Assembly (NCBI RefSeq): GCF_900105905.1 | Contig: NZ_FNSV01000004.1 | Location: forward strand, 1-64,000 | DNA: 64,000 bases | Reading direction: 5' to 3' | DNA from: Rhodococcus koreensis | GTDB lineage: Bacteria > Actinomycetota > Actinomycetes > Mycobacteriales > Mycobacteriaceae | In this document: positions 50,879-59,367 of the stretch, in pieces | How positions within the stretch are numbered: position 1 is the first letter of the stretch | How the letters are laid out: every line of letters begins with the position of its first letter | Notes under the pieces: generated by a model | Databases searched by the model: none | Told to the model about the DNA's origin: nothing | Seen by the model: the letters and a program-made list of their open reading frames with translations, nothing else | Program-made: the position numbers and the translations under genes

Positions 50879-53242
50879 TCACACCGAAACCTGAAGAGGT
50901 TTACGAATCGATACGTAAGAGCTGTCGGGTAAGGCGAGTTCGCCGTACTCATCGCTGTCGCTGCGCCAGGTCAGGGATAACAGCGAATCGTCGATGATGT
51001 CTAATTCGGGATCGGTATCGACGACCACCCATTCGTCCAGGTCGTCTATCAGCAAAAGGTCCCCGAGTGCGACGTCCGCGGCGCGAACGTCGTGGACCGG
51101 CCCGTACTGGTCCTCGTCGGTCCGATGTGAAACCGACCGATCGTCGACGAAGTCGGATTCACCGCCTGACATCTCCCGTTCCATTCCTACCGGCTCCTTG
51201 ACCAGCGCCAGCCGAGTGCGGAATGACTCCAAATCCTCCGAAGACGATTCACCGGGGTGTGGAGCTGAAAGCTGATCGAGAAACGAGGCGGGATCGCTGG
51301 CGTCGTTCGAGGCGGTCAACGGCTGGGAGTGGTCGTTGGGCGCTCTGGTCGCTTCGACGGTCGGCTCGGCGCCGCCCCCGAGGAGTCCGAGGAGCGCCGT
51401 CGGAGATGCGATACCGTGGTCGACTTCGTGGGTCATGTTCGCTCTTCTGAGGATCGGATCGAGGTCGGGTCGGTCGCTGGCCAGCACCCATTCAGCGTCG
51501 ATGTAGTCGAAGTACGTCAGCGGCGCAGGTTCGGACGTGTCGTCGGTGGCATCGAGGTCGGGAAGTTCGTCCGGCGGGACGATCAGCAATCGCGGATGGC
51601 GTGTCACCGGGGGCCGGAGGGCGTCGAGCAGGTCCGCCTCGAAGGAGTCCGGTCGCGTCTTCCGCGGGTCAGGTACGCGGTAGCACTGGATCTCGATTGG
51701 TTGATAGTTGTCGGTGACGGTGGTGCCGCGACCGCGGCACTTGCGGGGCACGCTGGTGCCGATCGTTGGTGACTGCCACATCATCAGCGCACCTTGCGGA
51801 GAAAGTCGGCCCATCGAGATGCGCATGGCGAAGTTGTCACGCATGTCGCCAAAGAAGTACTGCGCATCGGGACGCTGGGTTCCGAAGACCAGATGAACCC
51901 GTGCGGTGCGGGCTTTGCGCGCCATGGACGCGAGCATCGTTATCACGGGCGGTAGACGGGGTCCGCCCTTCGATTTGACTCCCAGGTACCAATCTTCGAC
52001 GTTCCCGCGGAATTCAGCCCATTCGTCGAGGAAGACGAGAACTGGCTCGAAGTCCGTTTCGGTAGCCTCGCCTGTGACAATTTTTTGGTACCGGAACTCC
52101 ATGAGATCGCGGGCGCGATGGACCAACGCTACTTGCTGCTCGATGGTGGTGGCGACCACTTGCACGTTGGGCCAGTCCTGGAATCCCAGAAACTCGACGT
52201 ACTTTCCATCGAGAACCCAAATCGGCCATCCACGTCGTGAGAAATTAACCAAGAGATTGTGGGCGGTAACGGTTTTACCGCTGCCGGGTGGTCCGATCAA
52301 CATCATGTTCGGGTCGATCGCTGGTCGCCACACTACTTCGTTGCCGTCTTCGTCGATACCGTAGGGAATTTCGACCGAGTCATAGCTGGCGAGAAGATCC
52401 GCGTCGGGGTCGAGGTCTGTCTTCGGCAACCAGATGCTGTCGGGGAAGGCTGTGCGTAGTTCGAACCGGACCCAGTCCGTCTCAAGGTTCCATTTTGCTC
52501 GCCAGCGACCGGGCAATGTCGCGCTCATTCCTCGTTCGACTCGGGTCCGGTATCCCTCCGATGCCAGTTTCGGGCCGAGTTCGTGGCGGACTTCCATCGA
52601 GGTGACGTCGCCGGTTTCAACGTCAACTTCGATCGCTGTTGCGGCTGCGGTAGGACCCAGCAGTTGAGTGACGATCCGCTTCGCGCGTGTGACCTGGTCA
52701 CTATCTGGGGTTTCTTGGTTCGGTTCGGCGGCGGATGTAAAGATCAGCCGGCGGCGGGCGGGGTCATGCTTGTCGAGCTCGAAGAAGCCCCAACCCTGGT
52801 GTTCGAAGATCTCGCAGATGTCGGCGAGCCACGTTTCATCATTCAGTGCCTGGGTCGAGTCGTAGTGCACGGTGAGTTTCCGCGGATGTCCTGGCCATTC
52901 GCGACGACTCCATCTTGCTGTGGACAGTACCGCCCGGGTCGCTTCCGGTAGCCCCACGATCGGACATAGCTTCTCTACCACCTCGTCGACGTCGGCATCG
53001 CGAAGCTGTCTTCGCTTGCCTGTTACTGCGGTGTAGGCGGCGGCGATCGAGAATCCTGCGGAGGCAGGCATTGGGAGGTCGCTGTACCCGAACAGCGGGG
53101 CGGCGGCACAGATACCTACTCCGGTTGTAGCTAGGCAGAAGCTGTCGCGGATCCATGTGCGTGACCGTGGCGGCAGGGAAGGGATCCGGGATGAACGGGT
53201 GAATCGCGTAGCACTTTGTTGCGGTGGTGTTTTCGTCATCAT
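50879..53242 (-). CDS. FtsK/TcpA-type coupling ATPase of the transfer system
   Basis: This 787-residue protein has two N-terminal membrane segments (about residues 33-72) and a cytoplasmic FtsK/HerA-like ATPase. Walker A is GPPGSGKT at 317-324, Walker B is EPVLVFLDEWAEF near 400, and VHLVFGTQRPDAQYFFGDMR is the arginine-finger/sensor region. The C-terminal 200 residues are acidic and disordered. In Tcp-type (Gram-positive) conjugation TcpA brings DNA to the channel. A gamma/winged helix of chromosomal FtsK is not seen. It lies downstream of the cutinase gene and opposite to the tcp operon; no relaxase is in the window. Confidence 0.87.
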   Translation of the reverse strand: MMTKTPPQQSATRFTRSSRIPSLPPRSRTWIRDSFCLATTGVGICAAAPLFGYSDLPMPASAGFSIAAAYTAVTGKRRQLRDADVDEVVEKLCPIVGLPEATRAVLSTARWSRREWPGHPRKLTVHYDSTQALNDETWLADICEIFEHQGWGFFELDKHDPARRRLIFTSAAEPNQETPDSDQVTRAKRIVTQLLGPTAAATAIEVDVETGDVTSMEVRHELGPKLASEGYRTRVERGMSATLPGRWRAKWNLETDWVRFELRTAFPDSIWLPKTDLDPDADLLASYDSVEIPYGIDEDGNEVVWRPAIDPNMMLIGPPGSGKTVTAHNLLVNFSRRGWPIWVLDGKYVEFLGFQDWPNVQVVATTIEQQVALVHRARDLMEFRYQKIVTGEATETDFEPVLVFLDEWAEFRGNVEDWYLGVKSKGGPRLPPVITMLASMARKARTARVHLVFGTQRPDAQYFFGDMRDNFAMRISMGRLSPQGALMMWQSPTIGTSVPRKCRGRGTTVTDNYQPIEIQCYRVPDPRKTRPDSFEADLLDALRPPVTRHPRLLIVPPDELPDLDATDDTSEPAPLTYFDYIDAEWVLASDRPDLDPILRRANMTHEVDHGIASPTALLGLLGGGAEPTVEATRAPNDHSQPLTASNDASDPASFLDQLSAPHPGESSSEDLESFRTRLALVKEPVGMEREMSGGESDFVDDRSVSHRTDEDQYGPVHDVRAADVALGDLLLIDDLDEWVVVDTDPELDIIDDSLLSLTWRSDSDEYGELALPDSSYVSIRKPLQVSV

Positions 53243-53297
53243 TGGGCCTCACACTCGACGTTCGTCGGGACGGAGATTTTGAGCGGTCATGCGTGCT

Positions 53298-55343
53298 TCA
53301 TTTCTGCAGGACACTGTGAGCGCCGATCGGTTTAGCCACCGCCGTCGCGATCGGATCGCGGAAGTGGTTGGTCATGTCCTGTAGGGCCGTTGTGCCTGAT
53401 GAATCGACGACGAGTCCCCCGTAGTTCTGGTGAGTTCCGGACCCGATGAATGCGGCGAACTTGAGTCCTTCGGCACCGATCTGGGAGAGGGCGTCTGCAC
53501 CGTCTGAGCCTGCCAATGCGGTGAGGCTCGAGGCGAGCCCTCCAAGGTCCCCAGCCTGTGACTGCTGGGTGGTCTGCTGTCCGGTCGTCGTGGACGCAGA
53601 CGCTGAACCGAGCTTGGACGCCTCGGTTCTCTGGCCACCGTTGAGTGTGCCCACCGCGATCTTCGCGAAGTCGAGGATGTGGGGGAGTGCGCCGAGGCCG
53701 GCTCCGATGATGTCGCCGGTTTCGATGGCGTGCCAGAGTTGCTTTTGGAGTTCGCCGGCGGTGTTGGCCAGACCGATGATGTCGAGATTCCCGACGAGGC
53801 CGACGATCATCGAGATGATCTGTGCGGCGCCGGACGGGTCGGGAATCATCGCGATCAGGGCCGCAGCCGTCTTGTAGTCGAGTCCGGCGGCGAGTTTGAT
53901 GAGTGGCTCGAACAGGACGTTGATGCGGTCGAACTCGGCGTGGACAGCCTTGACCTTTGACATCGGATCGAGACCCGGATCGAGAACGATGTGCGGGATC
54001 CGGTTGAACAAGATGTCGAGGACTGGCGGGATGTTGTTGGCGAGGTCGAATGCGTTCGTCCCGATGTGCGTGACCTGGTTGATGAGCACGCTCGGCTTGA
54101 TGATCGAGAGTGCGTCCGCCGCGAGTGACAGACCATCGGCCGGAGTGGCGGCCAAGGGGGCTACCTGAGTGGACAAGGTGTCCACCGAGGTCTGCAGCTG
54201 CTGTACCCGATCCGGCGTAGAGGCATTCTGAACTGTACGCGCGATGGTGTCCGCGGCCTGAAATGCACTCCCCAAGTCGATGCCCTTGACCTTGTCGACG
54301 ATCTGACCGGCGGCGTATTCGGGAGTCGAAGCGTCCGCCGCCTTGAGCATCTGTTCCACGGCCGGATTCTGGGTGACCCAGCTCGTCGTATCGGCCACCG
54401 GAACAAGGGTGTTGGCAACATCTGTCGCTGCCGATTCCATGCTCTCCAGATTCGGAGCGCCGGACTGCAGCTGCTGCTGCAGGGTCTCGATGTTGCCAGC
54501 CAATCCCGGAAGATCGACCTTTGAGTAGTCGGACACCAAGGCGTTCTGCAGACCCGCGGTGGTGGGCTGAGATCCATCGCTTTGCTGCGGACCGGAAGCG
54601 GTCGGAGGCTGCGAAAGCACCCGCCCAAGTCCTGCGAGCAATCCATCCTTGCCGGCGTTGGTCGAGCAGTAGAGGTCGTCGGGGGCGCAGTACGAACGCG
54701 TGACTGCAGCAGTCTTTCCGAACCCGCCCGGCCTGGCTCCCGCGATCCCAACCCCGTCGATGGGCGGACCGACGAGAGTGTTGTCGCCATTCGAACTCTG
54801 CCGTGGGTCTGCAACAAGCCCGACAGCGATCAATTTCTCTGCGGGGATCGGTCCCTTGTCGTGTCCGATCAACCATGCCAAGTCGCCGGCCACGTCCGCA
54901 CCCTGGCTGTAGCCGCCGAGTGCGAACTGAGTGTTTGGGCATTGCGTTGCGCGAGTTTGCATCAGGCGCGCACCGGCCTTGATGCCAGATGCCTTACTGG
55001 TGCCGTAGGTCTTGCCCTTGTTGAAGGCGGACGCTTCGTAGGCCGGGTAGGTGATCTTGATGGAGCTGCCGAACAGCTGGGAAAGGGGATCGGTGACCTG
55101 CTTGAGCAGACCCGTCGCGATGTCAGGATTAGCGGTCGAGTCCGTTTCGAACGTTCCCGGCATCATCACCACTTCCACTGCCGGGCAGCCCGACGATGCG
55201 GGCACCGCCTCGGCCTGACTTGGCGACACAACCGTGATGAGGGAGGCGAGGAGTGCAGCGAGCAGGGAGGCGACGAGTAGAGGCACCCGGGCACTTTGAT
55301 TGGTGCGACCGCCCGCAGAAGTTGGCGCGTGAAGGTTCGTCAT
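53298..55343 (-). CDS. Secreted cutinase-family protein with a 400-residue insertion
   Basis: The 681-residue protein has a signal peptide (LLVASLLAALLASLITVV, cut near SQAEA) and a cutinase domain: GYSQGAD with the nucleophile Ser146, cysteines 53 and 135, and CAPDDLYC with the catalytic Asp near 222. The third residue, His, appears only at about 638 in FIGSGTHQNYGG, a typical cutinase ending. Between them lie some 400 helical, Gln/Ala-rich residues, so the domain is split by a large insertion. Cutinase-like enzymes hydrolyse esters of lipids or mycolates. It lies between a sigma-like gene and the coupling ATPase, suggesting a role in cell-envelope remodelling during conjugation (inference). 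Confidence 0.85.
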   Translation of the reverse strand: MTNLHAPTSAGGRTNQSARVPLLVASLLAALLASLITVVSPSQAEAVPASSGCPAVEVVMMPGTFETDSTANPDIATGLLKQVTDPLSQLFGSSIKITYPAYEASAFNKGKTYGTSKASGIKAGARLMQTRATQCPNTQFALGGYSQGADVAGDLAWLIGHDKGPIPAEKLIAVGLVADPRQSSNGDNTLVGPPIDGVGIAGARPGGFGKTAAVTRSYCAPDDLYCSTNAGKDGLLAGLGRVLSQPPTASGPQQSDGSQPTTAGLQNALVSDYSKVDLPGLAGNIETLQQQLQSGAPNLESMESAATDVANTLVPVADTTSWVTQNPAVEQMLKAADASTPEYAAGQIVDKVKGIDLGSAFQAADTIARTVQNASTPDRVQQLQTSVDTLSTQVAPLAATPADGLSLAADALSIIKPSVLINQVTHIGTNAFDLANNIPPVLDILFNRIPHIVLDPGLDPMSKVKAVHAEFDRINVLFEPLIKLAAGLDYKTAAALIAMIPDPSGAAQIISMIVGLVGNLDIIGLANTAGELQKQLWHAIETGDIIGAGLGALPHILDFAKIAVGTLNGGQRTEASKLGSASASTTTGQQTTQQSQAGDLGGLASSLTALAGSDGADALSQIGAEGLKFAAFIGSGTHQNYGGLVVDSSGTTALQDMTNHFRDPIATAVAKPIGAHSVLQK

Positions 55344-55359
55344 GAGTGTTCTCTTTTCG

Positions 55360-55626
55360 TCAGCGATGCAGCGCCGGCACGATTACCCGACCGCCGCTGT
55401 AGATATGAGTGGTGATGTCGCGGGGGAGAAAGTCGGCGACACTCAGAGCGACCATGCTCATCGCGTGCGTGGACTCGGAGAGCAGTCCGGGACGAGCGAT
55501 TGCGGGGTAGGTGAGTGCAGCATCGAATCCTCGCGTCGCTTCGAGGAGCAAGGACGTTTCGGTCAGAAGAAGCGCCGCCGCGATGAAGACCATGACGGTG
55601 AACAGAGGCACGAAACTACGGGCCAT
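55360..55626 (-). CDS. Small exported or membrane-anchored protein, 88 aa
   Basis: MARSFVPLFTVMVFIAAALL is a signal sequence or anchor; the remaining 60 residues (ETSLLLEATRGFDAALTYPA, FLPRDITTHIYSGGR) are exported. Its ATG shares one base with the stop codon of the sigma-like gene, and the cutinase gene follows 16 bp later, so the three form an operon. No family is recognised. Confidence 0.65.
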   Translation of the reverse strand: MARSFVPLFTVMVFIAAALLLTETSLLLEATRGFDAALTYPAIARPGLLSESTHAMSMVALSVADFLPRDITTHIYSGGRVIVPALHR

Positions 55627-56468
55627 CAGATCGCTGCGGTAGTCGTTGCGGTCCGACGACGACCACGTGCAAACCGGGGTCGAGAAGGCGGCTGGTTGGA
55701 GGCGACGACACTTTTACGAAGGCGTGTGACCGCGCGGTAGAGCCGCTGGCGAAGCGCTGCCGGAGTCATCCCCACCTCCGCGGCGATCACGGCCAGGTCG
55801 CAATCGGTCTGCTCGAGATATGCCCGCTGAATCAGGGTGCGATCGAGGTCGTTGATGACCTTCTTTTCGACCGCCCAGGTGAGCAGAGCTGATGCAGAGA
55901 TATCCGCTTCCGGCTCGTTCTCAGCGCTGTCGGACTCGTCCATGACATCGGAGGCGGGGATCTCCTGGGCGAAGGTTTCCTCACGCGTGATCTTCTTCAG
56001 CGTGTGCAGGAAGAGCGCCGCGTAGACGTTCTCACCGGAGGGCCTGTAGGTGGCGATCAGAGACATGAACGTGGCCACCGTGGAGGCCGCTCTCTCATCG
56101 CACGCGTGGAACCGATCGTGCCCACTGACCCGTGCGTGGCGCGTCAGGGCGATGAGCTTGCCGAGCATCAACTGCAGTAGCGCTCGCCCGGCAAGGGAGC
56201 TTCCTTCCTGATGCAGTGTCAGCAGCGCCAGAAGCACACCATCACGATCTCGGCGGTGCGCCGCGGTGAGATCGTTGAGATCCGCGACCTCACGGAGCGC
56301 GTCCTGGTTCACCGACCACGTCAAGACTTCGGCGGCGGCCGTGGGGCGAGCGCACAGGTACATCCAGTCGGTGTTCAAGCGGCTGTACAGATTGCTCGGC
56401 GCGGTGCTGCGAACCGGCGTTGCCGATGACGCTGTGGTGGCGGTGGGGGCGTGGGTGGACGTTTCCAC
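55626..56468 (-). CDS. Sigma-70 region 4-like transcription factor, 280 aa
   Basis: The C-terminal part (about residues 205-255: LDRTLIQRAYLEQTDCDLAV, IAAEVGMTPAALRQRLYRAV, TRLRKS) is a sigma region 4-type HTH. The N-terminal 200 residues are helical but do not show a clear region 2, so it may be a divergent ECF sigma factor or a sigma-like activator. The GTG at 56468 follows GAGGAGACC; the longer frame is rejected because it would cross the divergent promoter region. It heads the operon leading to the cutinase and perhaps the coupling ATPase, and is an obvious candidate reader of the plasmid promoter motif, though this is untested. Confidence 0.7.
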   Translation of the reverse strand: METSTHAPTATTASSATPVRSTAPSNLYSRLNTDWMYLCARPTAAAEVLTWSVNQDALREVADLNDLTAAHRRDRDGVLLALLTLHQEGSSLAGRALLQLMLGKLIALTRHARVSGHDRFHACDERAASTVATFMSLIATYRPSGENVYAALFLHTLKKITREETFAQEIPASDVMDESDSAENEPEADISASALLTWAVEKKVINDLDRTLIQRAYLEQTDCDLAVIAAEVGMTPAALRQRLYRAVTRLRKSVVASNQPPSRPRFARGRRRTATTTAAI

Positions 56469-56704
56469 GATCGGTCTCCTCTGGGCGCGGGCGAGGTGGT
56501 CTCGCGCCCAGTACAGCAACCAGATATTGCCTCTGAACTGCGTGTTTGTTGTTGCCGGAGGGGTTGTCGTTATTGCCAAGACGTTGTTGTCGTGAAGGTT
56601 CCGGCATTGCGGCGGTGGGCAGGGAGTGCCCCTCACGTGCGCTCTTTCGGCTGAGGCAATAACCCCTTGGCGATTGCAGAAAAACTTCAAGAAGTTTCGC
56701 GAGC

Positions 56705-56738
56705 GATGTCACTCAAGCCCCGGACCCGGATCTTCCTC
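56705..56738 (+). promoter_or_regulatory. Plasmid promoter-like motif, copy E (to tcp operon)
   Basis: TGTCACTCAA, spacer, GGATCTTCCTCCA, 62 nt before the ATG of the first transfer gene at 56801. The spacer is one base shorter than in the other four copies. Confidence 0.65.
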
Positions 56739-56800
56739 CAAGTAGAAGCCCACCTTTTCTGTGTGGCGCTCTTCCACACCCCAGTCGCCAGGAGGACCGG

Positions 56801-57064
56801 ATGCACGAGCTCGACAACTCGCTGCAAGCCCAGCTGCACGATCTCGGCTACGTGCACGCCGTCACCGAAGAGATCCGCCGAGTCGCGGCGGCCTTGGCGG
56901 TGAACCCTCTCGATGAAGAGGCGAGCACTTCGCTGTGGCTGTTGGTGTTCGTCGAAGCGCCAGCCGCGCGCGCCGCGCTGTCGCGGGCGTGCGCACTCGA
57001 CATCGTGGATTCCGTCCCCGATTGCACAACCTCCTACCCGACGACAGGAGCCTGCATCCGATGA
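56801..57064 (+). CDS. Small first gene of the transfer operon, 87 aa
   Basis: The acidic helical protein (MHELDNSLQAQLHDLGYVHA, VTEEIRRVAAALAVNPLDEE) has a short hydrophobic patch (TSLWLLVFVEAPAARAALSR). CAGGAGGACC precedes the ATG. Its stop overlaps the start of the TcpC gene (ATGA). Role unknown; the position suggests a regulator or assembly factor of the transfer apparatus. Confidence 0.65.
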   Translation: MHELDNSLQAQLHDLGYVHAVTEEIRRVAAALAVNPLDEEASTSLWLLVFVEAPAARAALSRACALDIVDSVPDCTTSYPTTGACIR

Positions 57065-58242
57065 AAATCGACCTCGCGAAAATCAACAACTTCGGCCGCA
57101 GCCCCAAGAGCACGACCGATCCCGCGACCGAAAACGGCGTCGACTTGGTTGTCGACGAAGCCGGGGAATCGGCGCGCGCGGAGCGTGCACAGTGGGGCCT
57201 TCGGCAGGTGTGGACCACGCGACTTCTCAGGGCAGGAATCCTCGCCGCACTCGGCGCCGGAATAGTTGCCTTGATCCTTGTCGTCTTCGGATCCTCGCCC
57301 ACTCCGAACCTCACCGACACCGCCACCAAGGACACCGCAGCCGTCGACACAATCGGTCAAGCGAGAGCCGAGGATCTTGCTCGGCAGTTCGTCGTTGCCT
57401 GGCTCCAGGCATCGCGTGGGAATGAACAAGAACTCGATCATTTCGTCTCGGGGAACCCCAGCCTTCCGACCGCGCCGTTGTTTGCCGCGACTGATCCGGC
57501 CGTCGCGTCGATCGGCTACGAGCAGAAGTCACGGACATACGCGGTGACGGTCTCGGTGTCAGTTCGAGCCGCCTCGGACGCGAATGCGGACACCGTTCGT
57601 CGCTACTTTCAGGTGCCGGTTGTGGTTACCGAAGTGGGCGTGAGGGCGGCCGCACTGCCCGCCGAGGTAGCTGAACCGTCGACCTCGATCGACGTCAAAC
57701 TCGGCTACAAGTACCGGGTCGCCAACCATCCCATCGCCACGTCCGCACATGAGTTCCTGTCCGCGATGTTGACCGGCAACGGGGAAGTAGCCCGCTATCT
57801 CACGCCGGGGGTTTCGATCGCCCCGATTGTTCCGGCGCCGTATCGCAGCGTGGCAATCACCGATGTCTATTCGTCGGAAGACCTGAGCGCTGCCAGTGCA
57901 TCGGCACCGCGGCCTGACGGTGATGTTGTGCGCCTCCTGGTGACGGCAGCGCAGAAAGTCACCGAGGTCGATTCGGTCAGTGGGCAGTACGCGCTGACGA
58001 TGACCTCCCGCGGCGGCCGGTGGGAGGTCAGCGCAATTGACGCGACGCCGTTGTACCCGCCGGCGGCACCCCGAACACCATCCTCGTCAACGACCGCACC
58101 GAGCTCGACCACACCACGTGCGGGTGCCCCGGAGTCCGCATCGTCTGAATCAAGGCAGACCCCTGCACTTTCAGTGCCGACTGCCGGCGACGTGCCGTTG
58201 TTCTCTCCGTCAGGAACCGATCCTCATTCATCCGGAAGGTAA
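57061..58242 (+). CDS. TcpC-like conjugal transfer protein
   Basis: The 393-residue bitopic protein has an N-terminal cytoplasmic tail, one membrane helix near residues 59-80 (RAGILAALGAGIVALILVVF), and two NTF2/VirB8-like extracellular domains (about 95-210, EDLARQFVVAWLQASRGNEQ; about 225-345, ATSAHEFLSAMLTGNGEVAR). It ends in a Ser/Thr/Pro-rich tail. This is the TcpC architecture of Gram-positive conjugation channels. It overlaps the preceding gene and is followed 6 bp later by a small membrane protein, in the same operon. Confidence 0.83.
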   Translation: MKIDLAKINNFGRSPKSTTDPATENGVDLVVDEAGESARAERAQWGLRQVWTTRLLRAGILAALGAGIVALILVVFGSSPTPNLTDTATKDTAAVDTIGQARAEDLARQFVVAWLQASRGNEQELDHFVSGNPSLPTAPLFAATDPAVASIGYEQKSRTYAVTVSVSVRAASDANADTVRRYFQVPVVVTEVGVRAAALPAEVAEPSTSIDVKLGYKYRVANHPIATSAHEFLSAMLTGNGEVARYLTPGVSIAPIVPAPYRSVAITDVYSSEDLSAASASAPRPDGDVVRLLVTAAQKVTEVDSVSGQYALTMTSRGGRWEVSAIDATPLYPPAAPRTPSSSTTAPSSTTPRAGAPESASSESRQTPALSVPTAGDVPLFSPSGTDPHSSGR

Positions 58243-58248
58243 CCCATC

Positions 58249-58575
58249 ATGTCCACTGCGCTCGCAGCCACCGATCCCAGCAACGCGGTCCTCGCAATAG
58301 GGCTTTTCGACAAGGCGCAGGAGATCACCAGCGACGGCAAGCTGCTCCTCCAGTCGGCCGCCGGCTGCCTCGTTTTGTTCTTTCTTCTCAAGAATCTGAT
58401 GGCCTCATTCACAGTTGCCCGACTCATCATTTCCGCGCTCATCGGCGGCGCAGCACTGTGGGTCGTTTTCAACATGGACTTCCTGAAGGACTCGACGGGT
58501 GAGGAGTTGGAGAGCGCTCCCGCCGTGGTGCACATCGTGGCGGAGCCGAGTTCCGGCTTAGACCTGCCGGTGTGA
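58249..58575 (+). CDS. Small membrane protein of the transfer operon (TcpD/VirB2-like position)
   Basis: The 108-residue protein has two hydrophobic helices (LLLQSAAGCLVLFFLLKNLM; LIISALIGGAALWVVFNMDF) and a short acidic tail. Such hairpins occur at this place in Tcp and SCO6880-type loci. GGAAGG precedes the ATG. It is coupled by a GTGA overlap to the next short ORF. Confidence 0.7.
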   Translation: MSTALAATDPSNAVLAIGLFDKAQEITSDGKLLLQSAAGCLVLFFLLKNLMASFTVARLIISALIGGAALWVVFNMDFLKDSTGEELESAPAVVHIVAEPSSGLDLPV

Positions 58576-58736
58576 TCTCCGCCCGTTCGCACCGGCTGAA
58601 AGTCGCCTTGTCGGCAATGACCTCATTGCGCGACGACCTCTTCAAGGAGGCTCCGATGTTCGATGTAGCTAGCACTGCGGAAGCGGGTTCGCGGCCTTGC
58701 CGGCATGAAGTCACGAGTGGGCCGGTGCGGCGATGA
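58572..58736 (+). CDS. 54-aa coupled ORF in the transfer operon
   Basis: A GTG overlapping the preceding stop (GTGA) opens a 54-residue frame (VISARSHRLKVALSAMTSLR, DDLFKEAPMFDVASTAE) that ends exactly over the next start (ATGA). The perfect coupling at both ends supports it as real. It has no membrane segment. Function unknown. Confidence 0.55.
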   Translation: MISARSHRLKVALSAMTSLRDDLFKEAPMFDVASTAEAGSRPCRHEVTSGPVRR

Positions 58737-59353
58737 GCGACGAGCGCACCACCGGGGAAGTCATCAAGAACTTCACCCGCGCTCGCAAGGTGCCGCAGAT
58801 GATCGGGCGTACGCCTGACGGAAAGAAGCTGCCGTTCGGTCCTTATACGGTTCCGCAGGCCGTCAGCGGTGCGATCGTCGGTGGGCTCCTGTGGCTCCTG
58901 CATACACTGTGGCTTCGGGACAGCATTTCCTGGAACGTCGGATTCTTCGCCTTCTGGTCACTGGGCACCGTCTTTGTCGTCGGCAAACTCCGGTTTGCCG
59001 GCCGGAGCCCGGCCTCAGTGGCACAGGGAATCTGCGCCGCAGCCTTCGCGCCGGCCGGTGCCAAGATCCAGATCAACGGTCGCCGGGTGACCATCCGGCC
59101 ACCCCACCTTGTGCGTCCGAGTGGCTACATCACTGCCGACCCGACGGCCGCCGAACTCAGCGCCACGGTCGTCCCGAAGGCCGTGCACATCGCTACCGCC
59201 GAGGTCACCGAAACCGCATCGGCGGAACCTGTCGCACCACGACCGCCGACCTCCGCTCCGGTGCCCACACCGGCAAGCGGGCCCACCCATTGCGCCGGCC
59301 GATCGAGCGTCAAGGAACTCCTCGCTCTGGCTGCTGCAGGCGCCTCCGAGTAG
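58733..59353 (+). CDS. TcpE/SCO6880-like membrane protein, 206 aa
   Basis: After a basic N-terminus (IKNFTRARKVPQMIGRTPDG) come two membrane helices (AVSGAIVGGLLWLLHTLWL; WNVGFFAFWSLGTVFVVGKL), then a short cytoplasmic part and an Ala/Thr/Pro-rich tail. Its position immediately before the VirB4-type ATPase matches TcpE or PrgI-type proteins. It starts within an ATGA overlap. Confidence 0.7.
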   Translation: MSDERTTGEVIKNFTRARKVPQMIGRTPDGKKLPFGPYTVPQAVSGAIVGGLLWLLHTLWLRDSISWNVGFFAFWSLGTVFVVGKLRFAGRSPASVAQGICAAAFAPAGAKIQINGRRVTIRPPHLVRPSGYITADPTAAELSATVVPKAVHIATAEVTETASAEPVAPRPPTSAPVPTPASGPTHCAGRSSVKELLALAAAGASE

Positions 59354-59367
59354 AAAGCACCGCCACT

